From CAVUXJ01 sp963814975 (GTDB lineage: Bacteria > Acidobacteriota > Vicinamibacteria > Vicinamibacterales > CAVVIG01), in contig CAWFFB010000002.1 in assembly GCA_963814975.1 (NCBI GenBank), positions 1-63,287 on the forward strand: a stretch of DNA of 63,287 nt, read 5' to 3'. Below the pieces are notes generated by a model. It saw nothing but the letters and a program-made list of their open reading frames with translations, was not told the origin of the DNA and searched no databases. This document shows positions 1 through 8,582 of this stretch, piece after piece. The number at the start of each line of letters is the position of its first letter. Position 1 is the first letter of the stretch. Both the position numbers and the translations under genes were made by a program.

Positions 1-337
1 CCGGCCCCAGGTTCGACCAACCGAACATGGCGACGAACTGGGCGGCGAAGAACACGAGCACCAGGTAGGGCAGCATGCTTTCGAGGCCCTTCGGCATCAT
101 CGCCACGACGTCGCGGTGGGATCGGATCGTGCCGGTGATCGCGCCGTACGCCCAGCCGGTGGCGAGGAAGAGCAGCAGGAATGCGGGCGTCAGGGCACGA
201 AACAGCGGCGTGAGCCGCTGGCCCGGTGTCGCTGCCTCGTCGTACAACGGTGTGAACCCTGGCCGGAGCGACAGCGCGGCGAACAACGCAACGACACCCA
301 GCGCGGCCAGTCCTGCTGCCCGCAGGCCACGACCCAT
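1..337 (-). pseudogene. AbgT-family transporter, internal fragment
   Basis: Reading leftwards from an ATG at 337 the frame runs off the window edge and encodes hydrophobic segments around IRSHRDVVAMMPKG and LVLVFFAAQFVAMFGWSNLG, the signature of the central part of AbgT (p-aminobenzoyl-glutamate/drug efflux) transporters of the inner membrane. Family members have roughly 200 residues before this point. I do not find them upstream: in the alternative frame a stop precedes LTSESA, which resembles the expected upstream linker. This is therefore a 5'-truncated or frameshifted copy. The C-terminal part lies outside the window, so it may continue intact there. Family call fairly sure; status uncertain. 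Confidence 0.6.
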
Positions 338-660
338 TGCGCGGCACTTTCGCTTGTCAGCCCTCCCTGTCCCCGTTAGCATCTGCCGCATGAGCGATAC
401 GTGGCCACGTGATGCGCAACAGCGAGTGGTTCGCCTTCCTGAAGAGCCACTCCGCCCGTTTCGTTGTGTGGCGTGATGCCCTTCGACTCGAAACGCTTCG
501 ATGATCCAGCGGGCGAGCTGGATCGTATAGCGGGCTGTACGCCGTCGGAGGGAGAAGGGGCTGTGCGGAACCGAGAACGATCGTTACGCTAACCTGGCAG
601 AACCCTCATCCGCCTATCGTCCGCTGGATGGCAGAACCCCGTCGCTGAGGGAGGCTACCG
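338..660. other. Intergenic stretch, no supported gene
   Basis: I see no convincing coding frame here. A ten-base word GGCAGAACCC occurs twice close to the downstream gene (around 597 and 631). The stretch separates the minus-strand transporter fragment from the plus-strand STAS gene and should hold the promoter of the latter. Confidence 0.4.
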
Positions 661-1002
661 ATGCGTTGCATTGCGGATCGTCAGGTAGAAGACGTGACCG
701 TGCTCAACTTGGCCAGCCGGGACGGTTTCGGCGAGCTGAACACCGAGGTGAGCGACAGGATCAAGGCGCTGACCCGTGAGGGACGAGGAAGATTTCTCCT
801 GAACCTGCAGGAGGTCTCGCACCTCGACAGCAGTGGTCTCGGAGATCTTGCGAATGCGCACAAGAGCGCGGCGGCGGCGGGAGTCAGCGTGAAACTGTCC
901 AACGTGCAGCCGCGGGTCGCTGCGGTGTTACGCACCGTCAATCTGCTGCGCTTCTTCGAGATCTTCGACTCCGAGGAGGAAGCGCTGAAGAGCTTCCGTT
1001 GA
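661..1002 (+). CDS. STAS-domain anti-sigma factor antagonist
   Basis: A complete 113-residue single-domain STAS protein of the SpoIIAA/RsbV type. These cytosolic proteins bind an anti-sigma or switch kinase and are controlled by phosphorylation of a serine in a conserved D-S-S-G motif. Here the motif is LDSSGLGDL near residue 57, within the expected beta-strand/helix arrangement, followed by the usual VLRTVNLLRFFEIF helix and C-terminal strand. The ATG at 661 has a strong Shine-Dalgarno GAGGGAGG six to seven bases upstream (647 to 654). No partner kinase or sigma factor lies next to it, so the regulated pathway cannot be named. Confidence 0.88.
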   Translation: MRCIADRQVEDVTVLNLASRDGFGELNTEVSDRIKALTREGRGRFLLNLQEVSHLDSSGLGDLANAHKSAAAAGVSVKLSNVQPRVAAVLRTVNLLRFFEIFDSEEEALKSFR

Positions 1003-1102
1003 CGCGCCCAGGCGGACATCGGTAAGCTCTTGCGACCGCGCATGCTTCTGAATCCGTGGTCAACTCCGGCATTCCCGGGGTTGGTTCACAGAAACCCGCG
1101 CA

Positions 1103-1441
1103 TTGCCTTGGCGCAGGCAATTACCCGTCCTTCACGACGGCACGCTGTACGTCCTCACGGATACGAGGATGCTGTCGGCCTTCGACACAAAGACCGGCAA
1201 GCCGCACTACCAGCAGAGGCGCTTGCCAAAACCCTACAACTTCAAGTCCTCGCTCGTGGGCGCGAACGGCAAGCTGTACCTCGCCTCGGAGAACGACGAC
1301 GTCATCGTGGTGAGGATGGGTTGGACATTCGAGGTGCTCGCCACGAACACACTCCAGGATCAGGTATTCATCGCGACACCGGCGATTGTGGACGGTAAGA
1401 TCTACCTGCGCGGTCAGAACACGCTCTTCTGCATCCGCTAG
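1103..1441 (+). pseudogene. PQQ-like beta-propeller protein, C-terminal fragment
   Basis: The 112-residue frame contains propeller-type repeats (GTLYVLTDTRMLSAFDTKTG, GKLYLASENDDVIVV, GKIYLRGQNTLFCIR) typical of the last blades of BamB/PQQ-like secreted propeller proteins, which have about 400 residues. No signal peptide or earlier blades are present upstream, so this is the 3' remnant of a larger gene. The apparent ATG at 1103 is probably not a true start. A repeat copy begins just after the stop. Confidence 0.6.
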
Positions 1442-1447
1442 CCGTCA

Positions 1448-1534
1448 GGATTCCTGCTGATCAACGGTGCGGGGGAAGTGGGTCCGGCCGGGCTGGGATT
1501 CATCTACGCTGCGCGACCAGGCAGGAGTAAATCC
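1448..1534 (+). repeat. Palindromic dispersed repeat, copy A (degenerate)
   Basis: Left arm GGATTCCTGCTGATCAACGG and right arm GCGCGACCAGGCAGGAGTAA match the ends of the family; the centre is diverged. It lies between the propeller fragment and the first DUF4188 gene. Confidence 0.55.
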
Positions 1535-1628
1535 GTCGCGAGTGGTACGCGGCGTTTCAACTCCTCGGCCTAGCCGAACACGACGCCTATGCATGAACCA
1601 TCGGTCCGGTTGCGGTAAACTCCCGCCG

Positions 1629-2122
1629 ATGGCCACCATCAATCGCCGCATAGCCGCTTCGATCGGAGGGGACTTCGTCGTCTTCGTAATCGACGCACGT
1701 TTCAACCGCTGGTGGAAGCTGCCCAAGTATCTTTGGTTCGTCTCGACTATGCCGAAGATGCTCGCAGAGGTCGCTGCCCAACCCGAGAGCGGCTTTCTGG
1801 GATGGGAGCCCCTGGGCCTCACGACGAACGTGCAGTACTGGCGGTCGCTCGAGACCTGACCGCGTATTCCCGCAATCGCGACCAGACTTATTACCCATAC
1901 TAGGTGAAGTTCAACAAGGACATCGGCTCGAACGGCGACATCGGCATCTGACACGAAACCTTCCTCGTGCGCGCAGGCGAGTACGAATGCATCTACAACA
2001 ACATGCCGTTGCGAGGCCTTGCGAAAGCTGCCAAACACATCGATGCCACAGGAGCCGCATGCAGCGCTATGGGACGATTGGGGCGCACGGATGGCAGCGA
2101 CGCCGCCGTTGCCGCCGATTGA
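1629..2122 (+). pseudogene. DUF4188-family protein, copy 1 (frameshifted)
   Basis: Translation across one frame change gives the family landmarks in order: GDFVVFVIDARFNRWWKLPK, FLGWEPLG, VQYWRS, then HETFLVRAGEYECIYNNMP and GLAKAAKH. DUF4188 proteins are small ferredoxin-fold proteins distantly related to heme-degrading or aldoxime dehydratase-like monooxygenases; their function is not established. The interval is 494 bases, one short of an intact 495-base frame: a base is missing at GAGACCTGACC (about 1853), and two in-frame stops follow (around 1902 and 1950). A paralogue lies at 38787 to 39282. The ATG is preceded seven bases upstream by TAAACT, suggesting a leaderless transcript. Confidence 0.72.
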
Positions 2123-2155
2123 ACCAAGCACGGTGAGGCGACGGCTGAGCGCCCA

Positions 2156-2222
2156 TGTAGTGATAAATGGCGAAGTGGCGACCTGAGGCCCTTGGGGCGG
2201 ATGACTCGCCACTACGCGACCG
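2156..2222 (+). repeat. Palindromic dispersed repeat, copy B, left portion
   Basis: Shows GAAGTGGCGACCTGAGG and GACTCGCCACTACGCGACC. The right end has been separated by a group II intron remnant and an IS30 copy and resumes at 3549. Confidence 0.75.
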
Positions 2223-2249
2223 ATCGTTCGCATCGACGGGGCTTAGCGT

Positions 2250-2332
2250 AACCGACTCGAACCGCCGTGTACGGACCCGTACGCACGGTGGTGTGGCAGG
2301 GGTCGGCGGGCAACCGCCGCCCCTATGCCGAT
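2250..2332 (+). ncRNA. Group II intron 3' end (domains V and VI), class C-like
   Basis: 2261 to 2292 folds as domain V: stem ACCGCCGTG pairing with CACGGTGGT, upper stem TACGG/CCGTA, and the diagnostic two-base bulge (CG) on the 3' strand. 2295 to 2329 folds as domain VI: GGC-AGGGG and CGGCGG closed by a GCAA tetraloop, with an unpaired A at 2325, seven bases before a 3' end AT at 2331 to 2332, matching the branch-point spacing of these introns. No reverse transcriptase frame remains. The call rests on the fold read by eye; covariance-model support was not available. Confidence 0.65.
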
Positions 2333-2339
2333 CTGACGG

Positions 2340-3548
2340 GGCGGATTCAGGGGGTCGATGCAACATGAGCCAAGGATGGAGGTCTCATGGTGCGCAGACG
2401 TGGCCCGCGCCTGACGGCGGCGCAGAAGGCGGAGTTGTGGCGGCGCTGGCGTGAAGGCGAATCGCTGCGGGCGATCGGCCGCGCGCTGGGCCGCATTTCC
2501 AAGTGTGTGCATTACATCGTGGCCGGGGCGGGCGGCATCCCGCCTGTGCCGCGACAGCGCGCGCCGAAGGCGCTGACGCTGGCGGACCGAGAAACCATCT
2601 CCCGCGGCGTGGCGAGCGGGAGCTCGCTGCGGGCGATCAGCCGCGACCTACGCCGGGCGCCCTCGACGGTGTGTCGCGAAGTGCACCGGCATGGCGGGCG
2701 CCGCCGGTATCGGGCCGCCGACGCCGACCGTGCCGCGTGGGCGCGCGGCCGGCGCCCGAAGCGTTGTCGCTTGGCCACGCATCCCGCGCTCCGGGACGCG
2801 GTCGCGACGAAGCTCGCGCTGGAGTGGTCGCCGCAACAGATCGCCGGCTGGCTCCGCGCCGCGTATCCTGACGAGGCGGCCATGCACGTCTCGCACGAAA
2901 CGATCTACGTCAGCTTGTTCGTCCAGAGCCGCGGCGTGCTCAAGAAAGCGCTGGTAGCGCACCTGCGCCAGCGCCGCACGTACCGGCGATCCAAACGCGC
3001 GGCGGTCCACCCGGCCGGGCACATCGTCGACGCCGTCTCGATTCGCGATCGCCCGGCCACCGTCGAGGACCGCGCGGTGCCGGGTCATTGGGAAGGCGAC
3101 CTGATCCTGGGCACGCACCGGTCGCACGTCGCGACGCTGGTCGAGCGGCGCTCGCGCTACGTGTGCCTCGTACGGCTCACGGGGAAAGATACGCAGACGG
3201 TCGTGCAGGCGCTCACGCAACAGGTCCAGCGGTTGCCCGCCGGGCTCATGGCGTCGCTGACCTGGGATCGCGGGCTGGAACTCGCCGCCCATCGCACCTT
3301 CTCGATCGCGACGGGCGTGCAGGTCTACTTCTGTGACCCCCGCAGTCCGTGGCAACGCGGCACCAATGAAAATACCAACGGGCTGGTGCGCCAGTATCTG
3401 CCGAAGGGGACCGACCTGGCCGGCTACTCCCAAGACGATCTCGATGCGATCGCGCTCCGGCTCAATACCCGACCCCGGAAAACACTCGGCTATCGGACGC
3501 CGGCGGCTACACTAGCGGAAACCGTTGCATCGACCGGTTGAATCGGCC
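2340..3548 (+). mobile_element. IS30-family insertion sequence, copy 1 (complete)
   Basis: The element is 1209 bp with 25-bp imperfect terminal inverted repeats at 2340 to 2364 and 3524 to 3548; both share GATTCA and GGTCGATGCAAC. It carries one intact transposase. Its left end abuts the group II intron remnant, and its right end abuts GGACCAGTAAGGAGTAATCC, the right arm of repeat copy B. A second copy of 1210 bp is at 8583 to 9792. Confidence 0.88.
2387..3541 (+). CDS. IS30-family transposase
   Basis: This 384-residue DDE transposase moves the surrounding IS. The N-terminal half has two helix-turn-helix segments (LWRRWREGESLRAIGRALGR and ISRDLRRAPSTVCREV) typical of IS30 end binding. The C-terminal rve core shows GHWEGDLI (first Asp), LTWDRG (second Asp) and the Glu of RGTNENTNGLVRQYLPKG. 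The length fits the family. The stop overlaps the right inverted repeat. The ATG at 2387 follows an AAGGATGGAGG ribosome-binding sequence. Long minus-strand frames across this gene are shadows. Confidence 0.93.
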   Translation: MVRRRGPRLTAAQKAELWRRWREGESLRAIGRALGRISKCVHYIVAGAGGIPPVPRQRAPKALTLADRETISRGVASGSSLRAISRDLRRAPSTVCREVHRHGGRRRYRAADADRAAWARGRRPKRCRLATHPALRDAVATKLALEWSPQQIAGWLRAAYPDEAAMHVSHETIYVSLFVQSRGVLKKALVAHLRQRRTYRRSKRAAVHPAGHIVDAVSIRDRPATVEDRAVPGHWEGDLILGTHRSHVATLVERRSRYVCLVRLTGKDTQTVVQALTQQVQRLPAGLMASLTWDRGLELAAHRTFSIATGVQVYFCDPRSPWQRGTNENTNGLVRQYLPKGTDLAGYSQDDLDAIALRLNTRPRKTLGYRTPAATLAETVASTG

Positions 3549-3569
3549 GGACCAGTAAGGAGTAATCCC
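3549..3569 (+). repeat. Palindromic dispersed repeat, copy B, right end
   Basis: GGACCAGTAAGGAGTAATCC follows the IS30 end directly and completes copy B, whose left portion stops at 2222. Confidence 0.75.
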
Positions 3570-3696
3570 AGGCTCCTCCCGAACCCGCATCATGCTACCG
3601 AGTGGTCAGAAGCTAGTTGCGAAGCATCCTTGATGAACATCGCCCTGGAGCCGAATAATCAGGGCTCGAAGAGTCGAGGCAAGGTAATCGACATCA

Positions 3697-6388
3697 TCAT
3701 TTCTTCAGCAGCGCGGGCCAGTTGAGGACGACCGTCATTGGCGGCGATCCCGCCTCCGGCGACGTGTTCAGCAGAAAGCGCTGGCCATCAGCGGAAACGG
3801 CGTATGACTGTCGCAGCGCGGTCACGTTGAGCTCGGTCTGGAACAGTGTGCGTGGCGCATCGGCTGCGAACGTCGCGCCAGTCTTCACCGTCACCGCCAT
3901 CAGCTTTCGGTCGGGTGCGAGGTAGAAGAGCTCCTTCCCATCTCGGCGCCAGCGGGGCTGGTTGCCTCCCTCCCTGGAAATCTGTCGCTGGCCACCGAGC
4001 GTGGGAAACGACTGGACGTAGACCTGCTGGCTGCCTGACTCGTCCGAGACGTACGCGATCCATCGGTCGTCAGGCGAAAACTGTCCCTGACTCTCGTTGA
4101 AATCGCCGTGGAGGAACGGTACGGGCTTGCGCCCTTCGGCAGCGTCAGGGCGCTCCGAACCGATCGAGGGGCGGTTTGACTCCATCGACAGCGTCCAGAT
4201 ATCCAGCTGCGTCTTTGGATCTGTCCGGTAGTAGGTCAGGAATCGTCCGTCCGCCGACCAATCTGAGGGAAATAGAATCGGCTGCGCGTTCACTTTGAGG
4301 AGCAGTTCGTCCGGACTACTGGCGTCCGACGCACGTCGATAGAGATTAAGGAATCCGTCTCGTGCCGAGGCAAAGACAATCTGCCGGCCGTCCGACGACC
4401 AGATCGGAACGTTGTTCAGCGGAGGGCGGAACGTAAAGCGCGAGGTGATACGTCGATCGAGATCGGTCAGCCACACGTCTGTGCCGGTGTCTCCAGGTCG
4501 TGCAAACGCCACTCGCTTCTCATCAGGCGAGAGGGACATCTCCTGATAGGCGCCGGCGGGGGCACTGCTCCCCTGTGTCTCACCGGCGCGGTTCACCCAG
4601 GCGAGCTGGGTTTGCTCGGCTACGGCAGGCCTGTAAATCAAAGTCCCATTGTCCGAGGCCACGAAGCTGATCGCCCTGAAAGACCTGCCAACGCCTTCTG
4701 CCACCGCAACCGCGTCACCACGCGTGGAAAGTGTTGCCAGGTCGAACTGCTGCGCCATGAGCGTCGATTCGCGCAAGAACAGCACATAGCCGGGTGGCGA
4801 GTACACGGCGGCGGAGTCGCTCCGGAGGAGCAGCTTGACCTCAGTCGAGTCGAGCGATCCGACGTACGCATCGCCGGTCGTCGGGCCAGTCCCGACCATG
4901 AAGAAGAAATGTCGGCCATCGGGCAGGAAGAACGGTGATCCATGAGCGGCGATGCCTTTCGTTTGATCGAGACTGGTCACTGTCGCCGTCGCGCCGCCTC
5001 CCGCGGACACGCGAACAAGTGGGCTTCCGATGGCTCTCCCGAACAGAATCACGCCGTCGCGGCTCCAAGCTCCGCCCAGTGGAAACGGCGCATCGGCGAG
5101 CGTCTGGGGCGGGCCGCCTCCCACATTGATCTTCTTCAGCTTTCCTCCTGCGAAGAAGCCGACCCACCTGCTGTCGGGAGACCAGAAGGGCTGCGCGGGC
5201 CCTCGGTCCCAGCGAGCGGGCGGGCGCGCAGCGAGTCGAGGCCCCGGATCCATAACCGCGCGGTTCCGTCGGAACCTGACACGACAAACACGATCTGACG
5301 GCCGTCGGGAGAAACGGCCTGCGCGTTAGAGTCGGGGCTGAAGCTCGCCTTCTCGGGCGGAAAAATCGCGAATTGGACCGGCTCGGCTGCTGTCGCGGGC
5401 GCAGGGCGAACGACAACTATCGTCGCGATGGCTCCAATCAGCATGATGAGCGCCAGACCAGCGAGGGCCCAGGCGAGTCGCTCGCGCGAGCTCTTACCCT
5501 TGATTCTCGGCGAGGACGGCGATGTCGCCGCCTCGGCAATCCACGAGAGCTGCACGCTCAGGTCGCGGGCCGACTGCCACCGATCCTCTGGATCCTTCGC
5601 GAGACACCGCGCAATCAGGTGGTCGAGCTCCGCAGGCGCCAACGTCTGCACCATGGATACCGGGGGCGGCTGCGACGACATGATCGAGGAGATCAAACTC
5701 GCGTGGCTGCCGCCGCTGAACGCGCTCTTGCCGGTCAGCATTTCGTAGAGCACGGCGCCGAACGCGAAGATATCGGTGCGCGCGTCGGCTTCTTTGCCCT
5801 CGAGCTGCTCCGGCGCCATGTACTGGAACGTGCCGAGGATCGTGCCTTGCGCCGTCAGGTTCGGTGGCGTGGTCGGCAGCATCGACAGCGCCGGCGCCCG
5901 CGATCGCCGGCCCACTCGCTTTCGCGAGCCCGAAGTCGAGGAGCTTCGCGCCGGCCTTCGTGAGCATCACGTTGCCCGGCTTCAGATCGCGGTGAACGAT
6001 GCCGTGTCGATGCGCCGTGCTCAGCGCGTCGGCGATCTGAATCGCAACCCTGAAGGCGGCGTCGAGCGGCAGCGGCGCCTTTCTTCAGCCGGTCGGCCAG
6101 CGTCTCGCCTTCGAGATACTCCATGACGAGGAACGCCGTGCCCTGCTGCTCGCCGACGTCGTAGAGGGTGCAGATGTGCGGATGTGTGAGCTGCGAGATC
6201 GCGCGGGCCTCGCGATCGAAGCGTTCGCGGAACTGCGGATCGGTCGCGAGCGTCTCAGGAAGGATCTTGATCGCGACCGTGCGATCGAGCCGCGTGTCGC
6301 GCGCTTTGTAGACCTCGCCCATCCCGCCCGCGCCGATGGCGGTAAGAATCTCGTACGGGCCGAGGCGGGCGCCGGGGCTGAGGGTCAA
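3697..6388 (-). pseudogene. Serine/threonine kinase fused to PD40 propeller (kinase 1, frameshifted)
   Basis: Read from 6388 leftwards this is a one-pass membrane kinase. It has the glycine loop GAGGMGEVYKARD, catalytic-lysine VAIKIL, HRDLKPGN, DFGLAK and APEQ motifs, then a hydrophobic segment around ALAGLALIMLIGAI, then PD40/TolB-like propeller blades (SPDGRQIVFVVSG, WSPDSRWVGFF) ending NWPALLKK. The frame breaks three times: at an extra T in a TTT run near 6081, near 5890, and near 5205 in a G/C run. All three are one-base indels, so either recent decay or assembly error. The apparent start is TTG at 6388 (TLSPGARLGPYEIL), eleven bases after a TATAAT box. Repeat copies flank the locus on both sides. 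Confidence 0.8.
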
Positions 6389-6398
6389 CGTTTTCCGT

Positions 6399-6405
6399 GA
6401 TTATA
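6399..6405 (-). promoter_or_regulatory. TATAATC -10-like box of kinase 1
   Basis: On the minus strand TATAATC ends eleven bases before the kinase start, too close for a ribosome-binding site, so the transcript would be leaderless. The same box recurs before kinase 2 and before orphan kinase heads, always about 22 bp from a repeat end. Confidence 0.55.
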
Positions 6406-6426
6406 CGGGCCTGGCGGCAGGGCGGA

Positions 6427-6512
6427 CGGGATTAGTCTCGGGTAACGGCGAAGTGTAGACCTGAGCCCCGCCGGAGGGTCACTTGCACTACGCGACTATT
6501 CGCGACTAATCC
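6427..6512 (+). repeat. Palindromic dispersed repeat, copy C (full, 86 bp)
   Basis: The ends are a perfect inverted pair GGGATTAGTC and GACTAATCCC. Inner motifs GAAGTGTAGACCTGAG and GGTCACTTGCACTACGCGAC are family-typical. It separates two divergent genes, kinase 1 and the methyltransferase. Confidence 0.8.
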
Positions 6513-6532
6513 CGCTCCTCGCGGTAGCCGGT

Positions 6533-6538
6533 TAGAAT
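6533..6538 (+). promoter_or_regulatory. TAGAAT -10-like box of the methyltransferase
   Basis: TAGAAT lies 20 bp from the right end of repeat copy C and eleven bases before GTG 6550. This spacing mirrors the divergent kinase 1 promoter on the other side of the repeat. Confidence 0.4.
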
Positions 6539-6549
6539 GCCTCTGTGCC

Positions 6550-7263
6550 GTGCCGACCGAGGCGACCCACCCGCAAGCAATGGCTGATGACCTGAACGTC
6601 TACGGCGACTCTTTGGTCGCCACGACAGGCACGCACGGAGCTGACATTGCGTCTCAGCGCCTCGATGACCTCGATTACCGAGCGCTCGGCGACATTCTCG
6701 AGCATGGCGGCCGGCCGTGCACCGCCGTGGACATCGGCTGTGGGCTCGGATGGCAGGGTGCCCGCTTCGCGATGATTGGCGCCGACGTGCACTTGTTCGA
6801 TTTGCTCGACGAGCCGTTGCTGGTCAGAACGTTGCGGGAGGAATTTCGTCTCCCTCTTCGATACACTCGGGGAGATGTGACTGCGGTCGAGGCTGCTGAC
6901 CTCCCGACACGGATTGACCTCGGGTTCTCTCAACGGTTCGTCCACTACCTGCGATTCGACGCGGCGACCGTGCTGCTACAGCGTCTCGCTTCGAAAATGC
7001 CCGCTGCCTCGAAGTTCTTCATCTCTGCCTCCGGGATTCAGAGCGAGCTCGGCGAGGAGTATCCCGGCCGAACGCTTCCTCTGGCCACCCGCTTCGCCCA
7101 GATCAGCCCGCTCATGCAGGCGCGCCACGGCATCATCGAACCAGTGTGCCTATACGACGAAGCAGAGCTGATAGCGCTGATGGCAACCGCGGGCTTCGCC
7201 GTGGTCGATGTCTGGTCGTCGCCGTTTGGGAACATCAAAGGTGTCTTTAGCCGAACGGATTAA
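6550..7263 (+). CDS. Class I SAM-dependent methyltransferase
   Basis: A 237-residue Rossmann-fold methyltransferase: motif I VDIGCGLGWQGARFA, an acidic strand end DVHLFDLLD, and motif-IV-like DLGFSQRFVHYL. The substrate is not evident. GTG at 6550 fits the TAGAAT spacing; ATG at 6580 (MADDLNVYG) is an alternative that keeps all motifs. It overlaps the following PfkB-type kinase, so the two are probably translated together. A class I methyltransferase followed by a sugar or nucleoside kinase could act on a small metabolite, but the sequence does not say which. Confidence 0.82.
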   Translation: MPTEATHPQAMADDLNVYGDSLVATTGTHGADIASQRLDDLDYRALGDILEHGGRPCTAVDIGCGLGWQGARFAMIGADVHLFDLLDEPLLVRTLREEFRLPLRYTRGDVTAVEAADLPTRIDLGFSQRFVHYLRFDAATVLLQRLASKMPAASKFFISASGIQSELGEEYPGRTLPLATRFAQISPLMQARHGIIEPVCLYDEAELIALMATAGFAVVDVWSSPFGNIKGVFSRTD

Positions 7264-8230
7264 GCGTCTCTTTCGCGCCAGGCGCGACTACGTCCTTGTC
7301 GTTGGCGGTTCGCACATCGACGTGATGGCCGACTACGACGCCAACGCCGGAGCGAAAGCGCGCTTGGACAAGGTCGGACGTGTCAGGTACGCGGTCGGAG
7401 GCACCGCGTTCAATATCGCGGTCAACCTAGGCCAGCGCGGCGTTCAGACGGCGCTCCTGACCGTGCTCAAGGAGAACAGTTTCTCGTCGGTCTGGATTGA
7501 GGAGCGTCTTGCGTCGGGCTGCGTCGAGCGGCAATTCGTCCAGTACTCGGACCGCATCACCGAGAGCGGCTTCGTTGCGATCCGGCGCGACGGCGATCTG
7601 GAGTCGGCGGTCACATCTACCGGTATCGCGCAACATGGCATTGATACCAAGGTGCTGAACAACGCATTGTCGGATTGCCGGTTCGTTGTCGCCGACTGCA
7701 ATTTGTCCGCCGATCAGCTGCGGCTAGTGTCCGACTTCGCACGTCGGCACGGCAAGTTGCTCGCGGTCGCTGCGACGTCGGACAGCAAGGTTGGACGGAT
7801 TCTCACGCTCAACGGGGAACAGGCGGAGCTGGTCTTTCTCAATGAGCCGGAGCTGCGCGCCGCCTTTGATGGTCAGCTGCCCCTGGTAGAAGCGGAAAAC
7901 GCGCGCCGGATCTGTAACCAATTGCGTGCGAGAACAGTAGTGCTGACGCTTGGCGCGCGCGGCTATTCAGTCATCCGTGTCACGGGAGCAGTGACGAGCT
8001 TTCCGGCCCCGGACGTCGAGCGCATTGCCTCCACAAGCGGTGGAGGTGATGCGGTAGCGGCCGGGATCTTGAAATACTGGTTCGACCATAAGACACTCAA
8101 CTTTTCAGAAGCCGCCAAGGACGTCGCGCCGATCGTCGCAACGGTGCTCGAGCAGGAGGGCGCGACGATAGGGGCCCTTGCTCAGACACGGACTTCACCA
8201 GGCTCGCTCGAATCGCCTCGCGACGGGTAA
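7241..8230 (+). CDS. PfkB-family carbohydrate/nucleoside kinase
   Basis: A ribokinase-like kinase of about 330 residues. Seen are the N-terminal strand VLVVGGSHIDVM, the substrate-loop GGTAFNIAVNLGQRG, and the C-terminal anion-hole and catalytic-base region STSGGGDAVAAGIL with the essential Asp. The family phosphorylates sugars, nucleosides or pseudouridine; the DYD after the first strand resembles pseudouridine or adenosine kinases but is not decisive. GTG 7241 is preferred because it overlaps the upstream stop by 23 bp; ATG at 7208 would add eleven unlikely residues. The three-gene order methyltransferase, kinase, permease stub suggests an uptake and modification unit. Confidence 0.85.
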   Translation: MSLAERIKRLFRARRDYVLVVGGSHIDVMADYDANAGAKARLDKVGRVRYAVGGTAFNIAVNLGQRGVQTALLTVLKENSFSSVWIEERLASGCVERQFVQYSDRITESGFVAIRRDGDLESAVTSTGIAQHGIDTKVLNNALSDCRFVVADCNLSADQLRLVSDFARRHGKLLAVAATSDSKVGRILTLNGEQAELVFLNEPELRAAFDGQLPLVEAENARRICNQLRARTVVLTLGARGYSVIRVTGAVTSFPAPDVERIASTSGGGDAVAAGILKYWFDHKTLNFSEAAKDVAPIVATVLEQEGATIGALAQTRTSPGSLESPRDG

Positions 8231-8244
8231 GTCTCTGGAAGCGC

Positions 8245-8372
8245 ATGCTGTCGCAGGAGGTGGGCGTCGCTGTCGCGATCCTCGCACTGCTGGGGACGAT
8301 GATTCAGATCGCGAATTGCGGCTCTAAACCACGCGCTGGACAGTTGTTCGCGCCAGCCAGTGGCAGACGTTG
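8245..8372 (+). pseudogene. ABC-type sugar permease, N-terminal stub
   Basis: Just after the PfkB stop, ATG 8245 opens a frame reading LSQEVGVAVAILALLGTMIQ, like the first transmembrane helix of ribose-type ABC permeases. Similarity stops near 8320 and the frame ends at 8372. The rest of the gene, to the repeat at 8541, is missing. The sequence from 8373 to 8540 shows no recognisable gene. Confidence 0.35.
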
Positions 8373-8540
8373 ATGGCTCGCGAACACCACGAACCGGATT
8401 TCCGCGGTCGAATGAGGGTTGAACAGGCGGGCGGGCTCGGGGCCCCGGATTGAACGCTCAGTAAACCCTCAAAAATCGGCAGAGCGTCTGTCCGCCGTGT
8501 CGGGTTATCACCAGGGACGAGCAGCCTCGGCATGAACTCG

Positions 8541-8582
8541 CCGAAGCGCCGACCTGAGCCCACGGTCACTCGCTACTTCGCG
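8541..8582 (+). repeat. Palindromic dispersed repeat, copy D, left portion
   Basis: Family motifs GAAGCGCCGACCTGAGCC and GGTCACTCGCTACTTCGCG end exactly where the IS30 copy begins. Confidence 0.7.
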
